A DNA stretch of 35,787 nt from Calditrichia bacterium (GTDB lineage: Bacteria; Calditrichota; Calditrichia; RBG-13-44-9; J075): NCBI GenBank assembly GCA_028284905.1, contig JANQQU010000051.1:1-35787 (forward strand). The letters run 5' to 3'. Under the pieces are notes generated by a model. It saw only the letters and a list, made by a program, of their open reading frames with translations. It had not been told where the DNA came from and ran no database searches. A program made the translations under genes and the position numbers. This document shows positions 14,325-23,500 of this stretch, piece by piece; within the stretch, counting starts at the first letter, position 1, and each line of letters opens with the position of its first letter.

Positions 14325-15899
14325 ATGGTCACTTTTCATCTGCTGGACTGGATTTGGCTAATCGCCTTCATGGTGCTGATGATCGGCTGCGGGGTTATTT
14401 TCTATCGCCTCGGGAAACGATCGCAATCGGATTTCTTTCTCGCCGGACGAGGGCTGCCCTGGTGGTTGCCGGCCTCATCAGTATATGCTACTCACACAGC
14501 AACAGATACGCCAATTTGGGTTACTGGTGTCATTTACAAGTATGGTTTGGCCGGTATCTGGTATACTTTTTTTGCAGCCTGGTGCGCAGTGTCAGCGTTT
14601 ATCTCCACGCGGATTTTTCGCCGTTCCCTCGCCTATACCCAGGCGGAATGGCAGAGCCTGCGCTTTGGAGGATTGGGGGGCGAGCTCCTACGGGGCTGGG
14701 TTGCTGGCTGGCAAGTTTTTATGAATATGTTCATCCTCGGTTGGGTGGGTATGGCAATGGGCAAGGTCTGTTTCTTTGCCTTTGGTTGGCCGCTCTGGGT
14801 AGGGTTGACATCCTTTTCAGTCGTCTGTGCAATTTATGTGCTCGCCGCCGGTTACTGGGGCGTGATAATGGCGGATTTCCTCCAGGGGATTATCGCCTTT
14901 TCGGCAATTGTGATTGTTTCCGTCTGGCAGATTGTTGCTGCTGGCGGTCCGGGAGAAATAGTTGCCAAGCTGATGGCAACCGGCGAAGGCTGGCGATTGG
15001 ATCCCTTCGCATTCAGCGGCTGGTTTGAAGGAGATTTCCCCATTGCCTGGTTTTTGACGATGATGGTAATTGCCATTGTCGGCGGGATTGGGATGGGGAC
15101 GAGCATGGACTGGTATGTGGAGGCGCAGCGGATTCAATCCGCAAAAACAGTTCGGGATGCTTCTTACAGTATCTGGGGGGGCACCGCATTGGTGCTGGTA
15201 CGTAATTCCATTTGGGCGGTGGCAATACTGGGATTTTTTGCCCTTAATCCAAATATCGCCGAAATGAAAGATTACGAGATGGGTTGGTTCCAGATGGCTT
15301 TCGAATATCTGCCGGCAGGCATGCTTGGCTTTTTTGCCGCGGCTATTTTGGCAATTCATCTTTCAACGATTTCCACTCACCTCAATCTTGGTGCGATGTA
15401 TGTTACCCGCGATTTGTATCATCACTACATTAATCCGCAGGCCAGCGAACAGAAACTGGTTTGGGTGGGACGGGTGGCAACGATTGTTCTCCTGCTGGGC
15501 TCCTTTATGTATGGTTTGATGATGGAAAAGATTACCGAGTGGTTGATTTTTGCCATTTGGATTATGGCTGCCGGGGTTTGGCTGCCAAACATCCTTCAGG
15601 TGATTTGGTGGCGTTTTAATTCCTGGGGATATTTGTCTTCCTGGGTGGCGAACCTTAGCCTGAGTTGGCTAATTGTTTGGGTGCTACCCGAGCTCGGGGT
15701 TATACCGAAACTCGCAGATTATCAGCAATTCTGGCTGCTGGTCTTCCTGATGGCACTGATATACATCCCGGTAACCTACCTGACCAAACCGGAGAATATG
15801 GATCATCTGGTGCGCTATTACGTGATGTCCCGACCCATTGGCTGGTGGGGGCCGGTGCGGGCGGAAGCGGAAAAGCGGGGATTGCTCAGCAATGAATGA
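14325..15899 (+). CDS. Sodium:solute symporter (SSS family)
   Basis: A 524-residue permease with about 13-14 membrane helices. The N-terminus carries the SSS signature around GKRSQSDFFLAGRGLPWW, then SVYATHTATDTPIWVTG. The helix with HLSTISTHLNLGAMYVTRDLYHHY corresponds to TM8, where Ser/Thr side chains make the Na2 site. It imports an organic solute, probably a sugar or nucleoside given the deoC and isomerase neighbours, using the sodium gradient. AAGAAGGAAGC precedes the ATG. Three tiny membrane proteins follow after a repeat-filled gap. The substrate is inferred from context only. Confidence 0.9.
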   Translation: MVTFHLLDWIWLIAFMVLMIGCGVIFYRLGKRSQSDFFLAGRGLPWWLPASSVYATHTATDTPIWVTGVIYKYGLAGIWYTFFAAWCAVSAFISTRIFRRSLAYTQAEWQSLRFGGLGGELLRGWVAGWQVFMNMFILGWVGMAMGKVCFFAFGWPLWVGLTSFSVVCAIYVLAAGYWGVIMADFLQGIIAFSAIVIVSVWQIVAAGGPGEIVAKLMATGEGWRLDPFAFSGWFEGDFPIAWFLTMMVIAIVGGIGMGTSMDWYVEAQRIQSAKTVRDASYSIWGGTALVLVRNSIWAVAILGFFALNPNIAEMKDYEMGWFQMAFEYLPAGMLGFFAAAILAIHLSTISTHLNLGAMYVTRDLYHHYINPQASEQKLVWVGRVATIVLLLGSFMYGLMMEKITEWLIFAIWIMAAGVWLPNILQVIWWRFNSWGYLSSWVANLSLSWLIVWVLPELGVIPKLADYQQFWLLVFLMALIYIPVTYLTKPENMDHLVRYYVMSRPIGWWGPVRAEAEKRGLLSNE

Positions 15900-15915
15900 C
15901 CATTATTCAACGCCG

Positions 15916-16014
15916 AATACCCAATGTCGAAGTTAAAAAGACTGAGAATGCTTAGGGATATCAACCAATGAAAACTTCGAAATTTTAAATTGAGAATTGG
16001 ACATTGGATATTTC
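15916..16014. repeat. Dispersed inverted-repeat element after the symporter gene (copy 1)
   Basis: CCAATGTC (15921-15928) is inverted as GACATTGG (16000-16007), and GAAGTT (15929-15934) as AACTTC near 15973. The block AAAACTTCGAAATTTTAAAT and the following TTGAGAATTGGACATTGG (15971-16007) recur, about 80 percent alike, at 18501-18542. It starts 16 nt beyond the symporter stop. A purine-rich site AAGGAG follows at 16060-16065. Confidence 0.7.
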
Positions 16015-16070
16015 ATTTAGTTCAGACAGCTTTCAATATGCAACATAAAATTATTAAGTAAGGAGCCGTG

Positions 16071-16367
16071 ATGGCATTTTTTCGACGCAAATGGACGCCC
16101 GGTGAGGCGGATGAATGGACGAAGGAAGATTACATTGCCAGTGTGCTTTCTGCCCTGGCCTATATCGCCCTGGCGGTGGGTAGCGCGTTGTCTATGCTGC
16201 TGATGACCAGCGGATTTATCATTCTTGCTATCGGCATTTTGCTTTCCCTGGCGATGTATTACATCATTGATCCGAAACTGCGGATGATTTCTTCCGAGTA
16301 TGAGAAGCGGCAGAAAGAATACTTGCAGGAATTGGCGAAAATTCAACGCTGGGAGGAGATCAAATGA
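16071..16367 (+). CDS. Small two-helix membrane protein, gene 1 of 3 after the symporter
   Basis: A 98-residue protein: a charged N-terminus (MAFFRRKWTPGEADEWTKEDY), two hydrophobic helices (about 25-47 and 50-68) and a charged helical tail (RMISSEYEKRQKEYLQELAKIQRWEEIK). A GTG three nucleotides earlier is possible, but TAAGGAG at 16059-16065 fits ATG 16071 best. Its stop TGA overlaps the ATG of the next tiny gene (ATGA). The same orientation and closeness to the symporter suggest an accessory subunit or a separate small membrane complex. I do not recognise a named domain. Confidence 0.75.
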   Translation: MAFFRRKWTPGEADEWTKEDYIASVLSALAYIALAVGSALSMLLMTSGFIILAIGILLSLAMYYIIDPKLRMISSEYEKRQKEYLQELAKIQRWEEIK

Positions 16368-16513
16368 GTGGCGATTTATGGCTGTTTATTATTGGAATGA
16401 TGATGTCCCTGGTCGTTTCTGTCGCAGGAATGATGCTGGCGTACTTCTCCTATAAAAAACATCATGGTACTGGCGCAGATGGTGCTGGGAAAGGAGGTAG
16501 TGAAAATGGCTAA
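16364..16513 (+). CDS. 49-residue single-helix membrane protein, gene 2 of 3
   Basis: A short protein, MSGDLWLFIIGMMMSLVVSV followed by AGMMLAYFSYKKHHGTGADG, with one Met-rich membrane helix (about 5-29) and a Gly/His/Lys tail. It starts inside the stop of the preceding gene (ATGA), with GGAGGAG 9 nt upstream (16351-16357), and its end overlaps the start of gene 3 by 8 nt. Overlap on both sides argues strongly that it is translated. It resembles, in size and plan only, the tiny accessory subunits known for some Na+ symporters (for example the small subunits paired with certain SSS or NSS carriers). Confidence 0.7.
   Translation: MSGDLWLFIIGMMMSLVVSVAGMMLAYFSYKKHHGTGADGAGKGGSENG
16490..16497 (+). 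promoter_or_regulatory. Shine-Dalgarno AAAGGAGG inside gene 2 that sets the start of gene 3
   Basis: This full-length ribosome site lies in the last codons of the 49-residue gene, 8 nt before ATG 16506. It decides against the upstream start at 16464, which would add 14 residues. Confidence 0.7.
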
Positions 16514-16652
16514 ATTGGTGTTTATGATTGCCGAGCCGATTGGGAGTCCGGCCCTGGGAATTATCATTCCCGGAATTGTTTTTGCCGCAGCGGTATTGGC
16601 AACCTATCTCCTCTACCGGCACTTTTCACAAAGTAGCAGTGGCGGGGAATAG
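16506..16652 (+). CDS. 48-residue single-helix membrane protein, gene 3 of 3
   Basis: A tiny protein, MAKLVFMIAEPIGSPALGII then PGIVFAAAVLATYLLYRHFS, with a short amphipathic start, a Pro/Gly hinge and one membrane helix (about 18-39), then a polar tail. It overlaps gene 2 by 8 nt and has its own AAAGGAGG. The stop TAG is followed at once by an 8-nt repeat block shared with the convergent methyltransferase gene. No family recognised; the conserved packing with genes 1 and 2 is the main clue that it forms part of the same complex. Confidence 0.68.
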   Translation: MAKLVFMIAEPIGSPALGIIIPGIVFAAAVLATYLLYRHFSQSSSGGE

Positions 16653-16718
16653 TAAATGAGCAAGTGAGCAAATGAGCAGTTATTGCTTGATTGCTCATCT
16701 GCTCATCTGCTCATTTGC
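16653..16718. repeat. Inverted 8-nt repeat block between convergent genes
   Basis: Octamers GAGCAAGT, GAGCAAAT and GAGCAGTT (16658-16681) face GCTCATCT, GCTCATCT and GCTCATTT (16693-16716), so the block folds into a long hairpin. It starts directly after the TAG of the 48-residue gene and supplies the last two codons and the TGA of the opposite-strand methyltransferase. It may act as a two-way terminator. Confidence 0.85.
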
Positions 16719-17448
16719 GACAAAAATATATTTCCCCGCTTGCTTCCGTCAACCCCATTTGTGTTGCTGTTTCTGCGTCAACAAGATCCGTTATTTCGAT
16801 GACATCTACGCTAAATCCGGTTTCGCGCAGTCGTTCGGCATAATCCGGACCATAACGGCGCACATGGTCTTCCTGCCCAAACAATGCCAGGCGTTCTGCC
16901 GGATCGGTGATGCTCGGATCTTCAATCGTTTTCTCGCTGGTAATCGGCACTTGTAAAATTGCCCAGCCATCGCTTTTTAATACCCGCTGAAATTCCCGCA
17001 TCGCTTTTTTATCATCAGGCACATGCTCCAGGACGTGGCTGCAATAAATAACATCGAAGGATTGATCGGGATACTGAATATTGGTGATGTCCATCTGCAC
17101 CATTACGTTCGGATCCAGCAGATCGGCAGTTAGATAACCCGATCCGATCTTTTCCCGAAAACGGGATTCGAAACATTTTTCCGGGGCGACGTGAAGCATC
17201 TCTTTCTTACGCCCGTCGAAAAGATTGGTATGCTCGGAGAGATAGATCCAAAGCAGGCGATGACGCTCAAAGGCACCACAATGGGCGCACTGCGCATCCG
17301 CCCGGGGAACAATACCGCCGTCTAAAAATTGCCGGGACGAACGTTGGCAAACCGGACAAAATCTAGCGCTGCCATGGTAAAGTGTCGAGCGAAGTTGCCG
17401 CAGGGGTTTCTTGGCCCATTCGGGAAGTTGAGTGAACAAGGTTTTCAT
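16711..17448 (-). CDS. Class I SAM-dependent methyltransferase with N-terminal zinc ribbon
   Basis: A 245-residue protein. The N-terminal part has CPVC and CAHC pairs (about residues 31-34 and 54-57), likely a zinc ribbon. The Rossmann methyltransferase core follows: MLHVAPEKCFE with a degenerate motif I, YLTADLLDP, the FDVIYCSHVLEHVPDD motif of Methyltransf_11 and LKSDGWAILQVP. The typical GxGxG is replaced, as in several methyltransferases of this group. The frame extends 9 codons to a TTG at 17475; ATG 17448 is chosen although its ribosome site is poor. The last two codons and stop lie in a repeat block. The substrate is unknown; surface-sugar methylation is one possibility. Confidence 0.8.
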   Translation of the reverse strand: MKTLFTQLPEWAKKPLRQLRSTLYHGSARFCPVCQRSSRQFLDGGIVPRADAQCAHCGAFERHRLLWIYLSEHTNLFDGRKKEMLHVAPEKCFESRFREKIGSGYLTADLLDPNVMVQMDITNIQYPDQSFDVIYCSHVLEHVPDDKKAMREFQRVLKSDGWAILQVPITSEKTIEDPSITDPAERLALFGQEDHVRRYGPDYAERLRETGFSVDVIEITDLVDAETATQMGLTEASGEIYFCRK

Positions 17449-17638
17449 AAGACGTTGGCCGAAATATTCCTTCAAAGTATAAGAATATATATTAAAGCTG
17501 CGGATATTCAGGGGAAAGTACTAAAATATATTCCTGTTGGGGTTGCAGAGTAGCGGAGAGAAAAATTCGTAATGAAGAAAGATATCCGCAATGTAGAATT
17601 TACCAGCACTACGGATATCCTTTTGATGCATGGCAAAA
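17449..17638 (-). terminator. Gap with hairpin downstream of the first GPP34 gene
   Basis: GATATCCG (17581-17588) and CGGATATC (17612-17619) form a stem, extended on the minus strand by G-U pairs and followed by TTTCTTC, so it may end the GPP34 transcript. The rest of the gap is AT-rich and should include the methyltransferase promoter; I see no clear boxes. Confidence 0.45.
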
Positions 17639-18307
17639 CTAGGACGTGGCGGCAGTTACGGCGACAGAGGCACCAATGACCGCTGTTATCGCTACAACGG
17701 CAGTGACAACTTCGGTGACGGCCTTCCCGATTATCTCGCCGGTGATGATCGCTTCAATCCGTTTTTTCGCTATTTTGCGATCCGGTTTGTCAAATACTTC
17801 GTTGATCAGATCGCAGGATTTCACCAGGCTCAGCAGGGCGATATCATCTTTTTCCGGGGCTTTATAGCGAAGGACAATTTCGTGAATGTTTTTGCGAATT
17901 TCATTTTCCGGCGCGCCATCGATGGTCGGATAGCGGTTGGAGGGGAACACCCAGAGAATTTTTTGCTCCCTGCGCTCCAGAATTTTTTTCTCGATAAGTC
18001 CATTCGTAACGCGTTTCTGCAGGTTCTTCACTTTGCTGTAGATGCGTTGTACCCAATATTTGATGTCCCGGGATTTATCGGATGCGCGGATCAGCTGTAG
18101 CGTTTCATCCAGCAATCCATCACCGGTAGGACGGGGATTGCGCACTTTTATCTTTCCTTCTACCAGGGCAATTCTCTCCTGAAAAAGTAAATCAATGATT
18201 AGTGCGCCGGCGAGTCCGTAAGGTAGTGCTGTAGATGCTGAGAAAATCACCGAGCCTTTTTCATCATGCAAGGCCAGCAACATTAGTTTTTCTGATAATG
18301 ATAACAT
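17639..18307 (-). CDS. GPP34-family protein A (GOLPH3-like)
   Basis: A 222-residue all-helical GPP34 domain protein. The start MLSLSEKLMLLALHDEKGSV matches the family's N-terminal helix, and ILERREQKILWVFPSNRYP is the conserved central segment equivalent to the KERR/F-P-x-R-Y-P region. The C-terminal 35 residues are hydrophobic and Ala/Val/Thr-rich (GKAVTEVVTAVVAITAVIG), unlike the polar ends of most family members, and might insert in a membrane. In eukaryotes GPP34 binds phosphatidylinositol 4-phosphate at the Golgi; in bacteria the role is unknown. GAGGACCTT lies before the ATG. A paralogue follows upstream at 18543. Confidence 0.88.
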   Translation of the reverse strand: MLSLSEKLMLLALHDEKGSVIFSASTALPYGLAGALIIDLLFQERIALVEGKIKVRNPRPTGDGLLDETLQLIRASDKSRDIKYWVQRIYSKVKNLQKRVTNGLIEKKILERREQKILWVFPSNRYPTIDGAPENEIRKNIHEIVLRYKAPEKDDIALLSLVKSCDLINEVFDKPDRKIAKKRIEAIITGEIIGKAVTEVVTAVVAITAVIGASVAVTAATS

Positions 18308-18424
18308 AAGGTCCTCAATCGTTTAAAGTATCTTTTCAAATCTTTCTTTCTAGATACTTAGCAGATCGGCCGCGTTTTTTTGATGCTTTGGGAGATTAGA
18401 AAAAAATAGGCAGTGGCAGGAAAA

Positions 18425-18542
18425 AATGTCCAATGTCCAATCTAAAATATCCAATGTAAAAGGAACTACATCAGGCAATGAGCAGCGTATCAGGAAGGAA
18501 AACACTTCGACATTTTAAATTGAATATTGATCATTGGACATT
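18425..18542. repeat. Dispersed inverted-repeat element (copy 2)
   Basis: AATGTCCAATG (18425-18435) is exactly inverted as CATTGGACATT (18532-18542), giving a 118-nt element with 11-bp ends. The inner block ACTTCGACATTTTAAATTGA (18504-18523) matches copy 1 at 15974. The element touches the stop codon of the GPP34 protein B gene at 18543. The 18308-18424 part of this gap is AT-rich with no feature I can name. Confidence 0.75.
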
Positions 18543-19175
18543 CTATCCCACCACAACCATGGTAACAGCGGTTACAACATCGGAGACTGATTTGCCGACA
18601 GCTTCGTTTGCGGTTAGTTTTTCGATTTGCTTTTTCGCTGGTTTGCGTTCTTCTTTGCTGAAAACTTCATTGATCAGGCCGCAGGCACGCACCAGGCTGA
18701 GGAGAGTAATATCGGTTTGCTCCGGCTTTTGCTGCTGAAGAACGATTTGGCGGATGTGTTGGCGAACTTCATGCTCCGGCTGGGCGTCGACCATGGGATA
18801 TCGTTTGCTGGGAAATACCCAGAGAATTTTTTGCTCCCGCCGTTCCAGGATGTTTTTTGCTACGAGACCGTCAATTATTCTTTCCGGTAACTTTTTGATT
18901 TTGCTCGCGATTCTCATTACCCAATAATTGCTATCGCGTAGTTTTTCGCTGGCGCGAATCAGTTGCAGTGTTTCATCCAGTAGCGTATCTCCGGTGGATT
19001 TTGGATTGCGCACTTTCACTTTTCCATCCACGAGGGCGATTCTTTCCTGTTCGATCAGCTCGATAAGCATCGCACCGGCTAATCCATACGGGAAGGAAAG
19101 CGACGCAGAGTAAACGAAGGAACCTTTTTCATCATGAAGTGCCAGCAAGGTTAGTTTTTCGGAAAGGGTGAGCAT
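18543..19175 (-). CDS. GPP34-family protein B, tandem paralogue
   Basis: A 210-residue GPP34 protein clearly homologous to the neighbour at 17639: both start ML-LSEKL-LLALHDEKGS, both have PYGLAGA, KVRNP--TGD-LLDETLQLIRAS and ILERREQKILWVFPS-RYP. Protein B ends earlier with a shorter Val-rich tail (SDVVTAVTMVVVG). A tandem duplication followed by divergence of the tails explains the pair. AGAGG lies 5 nt before the ATG. An inverted-repeat element sits between the two genes, so they are probably transcribed as one unit with a stabilised or attenuated junction, or as two units. Confidence 0.88.
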   Translation of the reverse strand: MLTLSEKLTLLALHDEKGSFVYSASLSFPYGLAGAMLIELIEQERIALVDGKVKVRNPKSTGDTLLDETLQLIRASEKLRDSNYWVMRIASKIKKLPERIIDGLVAKNILERREQKILWVFPSKRYPMVDAQPEHEVRQHIRQIVLQQQKPEQTDITLLSLVRACGLINEVFSKEERKPAKKQIEKLTANEAVGKSVSDVVTAVTMVVVG

Positions 19176-19251
19176 CTAGACCTCTTTATTTTCAATGCCA
19201 TTTTTAAAGTAAAAGGACTACTCATTTGTTAAGGAGCGCTTATCGCGAAAG

Positions 19252-20253
19252 TTAGCAGCCACAACCGAAAGAGTAGGGGAGTACTCTGGAAATTCTACGC
19301 CTTAATTCCAACTGTTTGGTTTCTTGATTAAAAAATGGTTTATACATCCGAATCGACTCTATGCCGCCATTAATAATATAAATAGATAGTTCATTACTTC
19401 GATCGCCATTGACATCAGTGATACCTAAAATTTGTGAATATCCAAATTGGGTCTGATTAAAAACTTCATTTCCGGCTTCATCCCAAATAATCATTCGACC
19501 TTCCCGGCTTTGTTCATTCGAATCCTGCGATGCCATCCCGGCATAAAATCGCCTCTTTTCACCCTTGGAAGCATATTGAAAGGGAGTTAGCGAGCGCAGG
19601 GGAAGATCGTTAGAAAAATGAAATCCCACTTCTTTTGAAACCTGAGCACTTAAAGTATCCATTAAGGTTTCGATAGAAGGCGGGATCTCTTCAGAAAAGG
19701 CTTTATTTTTATGTCTGTAAAAGTGAAAAGTTGCTATGAGATTATGATACTTTTTTCCGGCAGTTATTTCATGATACAAACTATCATTGTCAATCGAAGA
19801 TAAACGGATTAATAGAAATCCATTAACATTGTAGAAAATATCCTCGATGGTGGTTTCAATTTTAATCCCGGAATTATCTTTGGTTATTTTTTGCAAGCAA
19901 ACTTTTTGGCCGGGATTCGCGCCGACGGTGTTACGGAAATTCATGTCCGAGCCTGACAGTAGCCAACTGGTATTGTGTTTTCGATAGGCATTTTTTTCAT
20001 AGATGCCATGAAGAAGGTCAATATATTTATCAAATACAAATGTCGAATCTTTCTCTACGGATAATATTGGCTGTCGGGAACTTTCATCAACCAATTGCCC
20101 GGCCACTAGTGCCGCTTGCACTTTCGATATCGTTTGTTTATCATCGAGAAAACCATAAGGAACTCGGTCCACGAGAATCGTATAGAAATAAACCTCTTCC
20201 CACTTTGCCTGAAGAAGTGTTGAAATAAGCAGTAAGGCAACAATATACCGCAT
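19252..20253 (-). CDS. Exported protein of unknown function with Ca-loop-like motif
   Basis: I cannot place this 333-residue protein. The first 16 residues (MRYIVALLLISTLLQA) form a short signal peptide. The middle is a mixed alpha/beta region with no motif I know. Near the C-terminus, GYSQILGITDVNGDRSNELSI carries a D-x-N-x-D-x-x-x-E loop like the calcium loops of FG-GAP/VCBS propeller blades, suggesting one or two such blades (about 255-315). It ends in FGCGC. The ATG follows AAGGAAGGTGC. It stands alone between the GPP34 pair and the efflux operon. Confidence 0.7.
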   Translation of the reverse strand: MRYIVALLLISTLLQAKWEEVYFYTILVDRVPYGFLDDKQTISKVQAALVAGQLVDESSRQPILSVEKDSTFVFDKYIDLLHGIYEKNAYRKHNTSWLLSGSDMNFRNTVGANPGQKVCLQKITKDNSGIKIETTIEDIFYNVNGFLLIRLSSIDNDSLYHEITAGKKYHNLIATFHFYRHKNKAFSEEIPPSIETLMDTLSAQVSKEVGFHFSNDLPLRSLTPFQYASKGEKRRFYAGMASQDSNEQSREGRMIIWDEAGNEVFNQTQFGYSQILGITDVNGDRSNELSIYIINGGIESIRMYKPFFNQETKQLELRRRISRVLPYSFGCGC

Positions 20254-20449
20254 GATGCACCTTCCTTTAAATGACGATAAATAGCTCTGCCGTTTGTAGA
20301 CAGTAACTGTTTCAGCAAGGGAATACCGAAATAATCAGTGTAAATTGAGAGTATGAAAATAATATAGTTTAGAAAGTAGTGTTTGGCAACTTATTCGGAG
20401 GCTTTGCCGAGATGGTTGAAGAGTGGCACAATAGAGATTCGATGGATAT

Positions 20450-20482
20450 TCGCCCGGCTGAAAACTTATTTCAACCGGGCGA
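20450..20482 (-). terminator. Hairpin after the RND operon
   Basis: TCGCCCGG (20450-20457) pairs with CCGGGCGA (20475-20482), and inner TGAAA / TTTCA extends the stem. It lies about 18 nt beyond the stop of the RND gene at 20501 on the minus strand. No strong U-run follows. The 20254-20449 stretch otherwise holds nothing recognisable. Confidence 0.6.
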
Positions 20483-20500
20483 TTAAATGCGATAAAATAT

Positions 20501-23500
20501 TTAACTAGTTTCCAGCGTGCCGGCCCGATAGGCAGAGAATTTGTCCATGAGACCGGATACTGCCTTTTTGATGTCCTCAAGAATACGATAAATTGTCGGC
20601 ACCAGGATCAAGGTGATCACCGTTGCGAAAAGAATACCAAAGGCGAGAGAAATCGCCATGGGGATAAGGAATTGCGCCTGTAGACTGCGTTCCAGCAATA
20701 GCGGCGTCAGTCCGGCAAAGGTGGTCAGCGAGGTCAATATGATTGGGCGGAAACGGGAAACCCCGGCATCGCGAATCGCTTCGCCCAGCGAGCGGTTTGT
20801 TTTCCGTGCCCGATTGATGAAATCGACCATCACCAGGCTGTCATTTACCACCACCCCGGTGAGTGCAACAAGCCCAAATCCGGAAAGGATGGTAAAATCC
20901 ATGCCCATCATAACGTGCCCCCAAATAGCCCCGATCAACCCAAATGGAATGGCGCTCATGACGATAAACGGCTGAAAATATGAGCGAAAGGGAATCGCCA
21001 GCAATACGTAGATAAGCAGCTGTGCCAGGATGAAGCCGCGCAGCAATCCACCAAGCGTTTCCCGTTGTTCTGCCTGTTCGCCTTCCAACGAGTAATTCAC
21101 TGAGGGATACTGTGCCAGCAATTGTGGCAAATAATTCTCGGTGATATCGTTGACGATCTCCGTGGGATTGGCAAGGCTGATATCCACGTCTGCACTAACG
21201 CTGATCGTGCGTTGACGGTCAGTGCGGGTGATGGAAGCAAAGCCACGATCTTCGCGGACTTCCGCCGCTACCGAAAAAGGGATTTCCCCGCCGCCGGGCA
21301 AGCGCACTCGCAGGTTTTCCAGATCGCCCAATGACTGCCGTTCGGTGGCCGGATAACGAATCATCACTTTAATGTCATCACGACCGCGCTGAATGCGCTG
21401 AGCTTCTTCCCCGTAAAATGCCTGCCGTACCTGCCGGGCGAGATCGTTCAGTGTCAATCCGAGCGCTTCTGCTTCCGGTTTGATATTCAGTTTAATTTCC
21501 TTCTTGCCATCCTGAAAAGAATCGGTGATGTCGAAAACACCGGGATATTCGGCAATATACGCTTTCAGATCTTCAGTCGCTGCCAGCAACCTTTCATAAT
21601 CGTTACCGGCCAGCTGAATGTTGATCGGGTCGCCGGCATTAAACAAGGATGATGAAAATGTCAACGCTTCCGCATCGGCAATGGGGCCGGTTAACTCCCT
21701 CCAGCGCCGGGCAATATCGGGACTGGTAACGGTGCGTTCTTCCGCCGGGAATAACTGAATATTGACCTCGCCGATATTCCCGCTTTTCCGGATGCTTTGT
21801 TGCACCGGTCCCGCCTGGTTGGAGATAAACGGTTGATCGCCGATAGTGCTGAGCATGTGCTGAATGACTGCTTCTTCTCCGCCGTTGAATTCGTTCCGTA
21901 ATTGGCGGGCGCTCGCTTCCAGTCGTTCGATATTTGCCGCGGTAACGTCTGCCGGCGTGCCTTCCGGCAGCTTGAGCAATGCGACGACATTATCCGCTTC
22001 AACATCCGGCATAAAGGTGAATTGAACCCGCCCGGCAGCAACCAGGCTAACGGTGATAATCAGCGTACCGACAGCCAGTGCGATGGTATGGTAGCGGAAT
22101 CGCAAAGCAAAATCGAGCAAACGGCGATAGCGGGTGTTGGCAAAGTTTTTCAATCCGTTTGCAAAACGATCCTGGAATTTCGTCCAGCGAGCCCCAATCC
22201 CTTTCGCCTCTTTTTTCACATCCTTCTGCTTCAAATGCGATAAATGCGCCGGCAGAATAAAAAGAGATTCAATCAATGAGAAGAGTAATGTGGCAATGAC
22301 GATGATCGGAATAACCACCATAAATTTCCCGATATTCCCGGGGACGTTCAGGAGTGGTGTAAAGGCCGCTACCGTAGTTAAGACGGCGAAAACCACCGGT
22401 ACGGAAACTTCCTGAGCGCCGTCGACTGCTGCGCGTAATCCGGTCTTTCCTTTTTCGAAATGGGTATAAATATTTTCTCCGACGACGATTGCATCATCCA
22501 CGACAATCCCGAGTACGAGAATAAAGGCGAAGAGGGAAAGCAGGTTGATGGAGATGTCGTATTGGGGAATTACCCAAAATGCCCCAAAGAAAGAAATAAC
22601 CATTCCGATCCCGACCCACCAGGCGAGTTTTAAACGCATAAAGAGGGCCAGTCCGAGCAACACCAGCAGAAGTCCGGCCCGCCCATTCCGCAGCAGCAGG
22701 CTGAGACGATCCTGCAATACCCGGCTATCATCCTGCCAGGTGGTTAACTGAATCCCTTCCGGCATGCTCGGCTGGGTTTTGGCGACATAGGCTTTTACCG
22801 CTTCCGCGACGTCCAGGGCATTTTCGTCGCCAACCCGGAAAACTTGCACCAACACTGCTGGCTGATTATCAAAGCGGGATGCCTGATCGGTTTCGGCAAA
22901 ACCATCGACCACCGTGGCGACATCGCCTAATCGCAGGCGGATGCCATCCCGGGAGCTGCGCAGAATGATGTTCTCGAATTCGCTGCCCCGATAGGCCTGC
23001 CCTTTGGTGCGCAGTAAAATTTCTTCATCGTTCGTTTCGATAGAGCCGCCGGGGAGATCGAGGGAAGAGAGGCGTACTGCCCGCACCAACTCGTCGAAGG
23101 TTAATCCGTAGCGACGCAAGGCAGCTTCGGATACTTCGATGGAAATTTCATAAGGACGGGCACCGGAGAGTGAAATCTGGCTGATTTCCGGCAGGGTGGA
23201 GAGCTCATCGCGAATTTCCTCGCCGAGCGTTTTCAGGGTTTTTTCGTCCGCTGGTCCATATACCGCAATGTTGATTACCTGCCGGCGGCGCACCTGTTCC
23301 TGGATCACCGGCTCTTCTGCTTCAACCGGAAAAGTTGAGATCCCGTCTACCCGCGATTTGATATCGTCCAACAATTTACGGGAATCGAAGCCCGGCTTCA
23401 CTTCAATCGTAACGTTACCGGCGTTTTCCGCAGCGACGGAACTGATCTTGTCGATGCCTTCCAAATCCTGAATTTCTTCTTCAATGCGTACGCAAATGCC

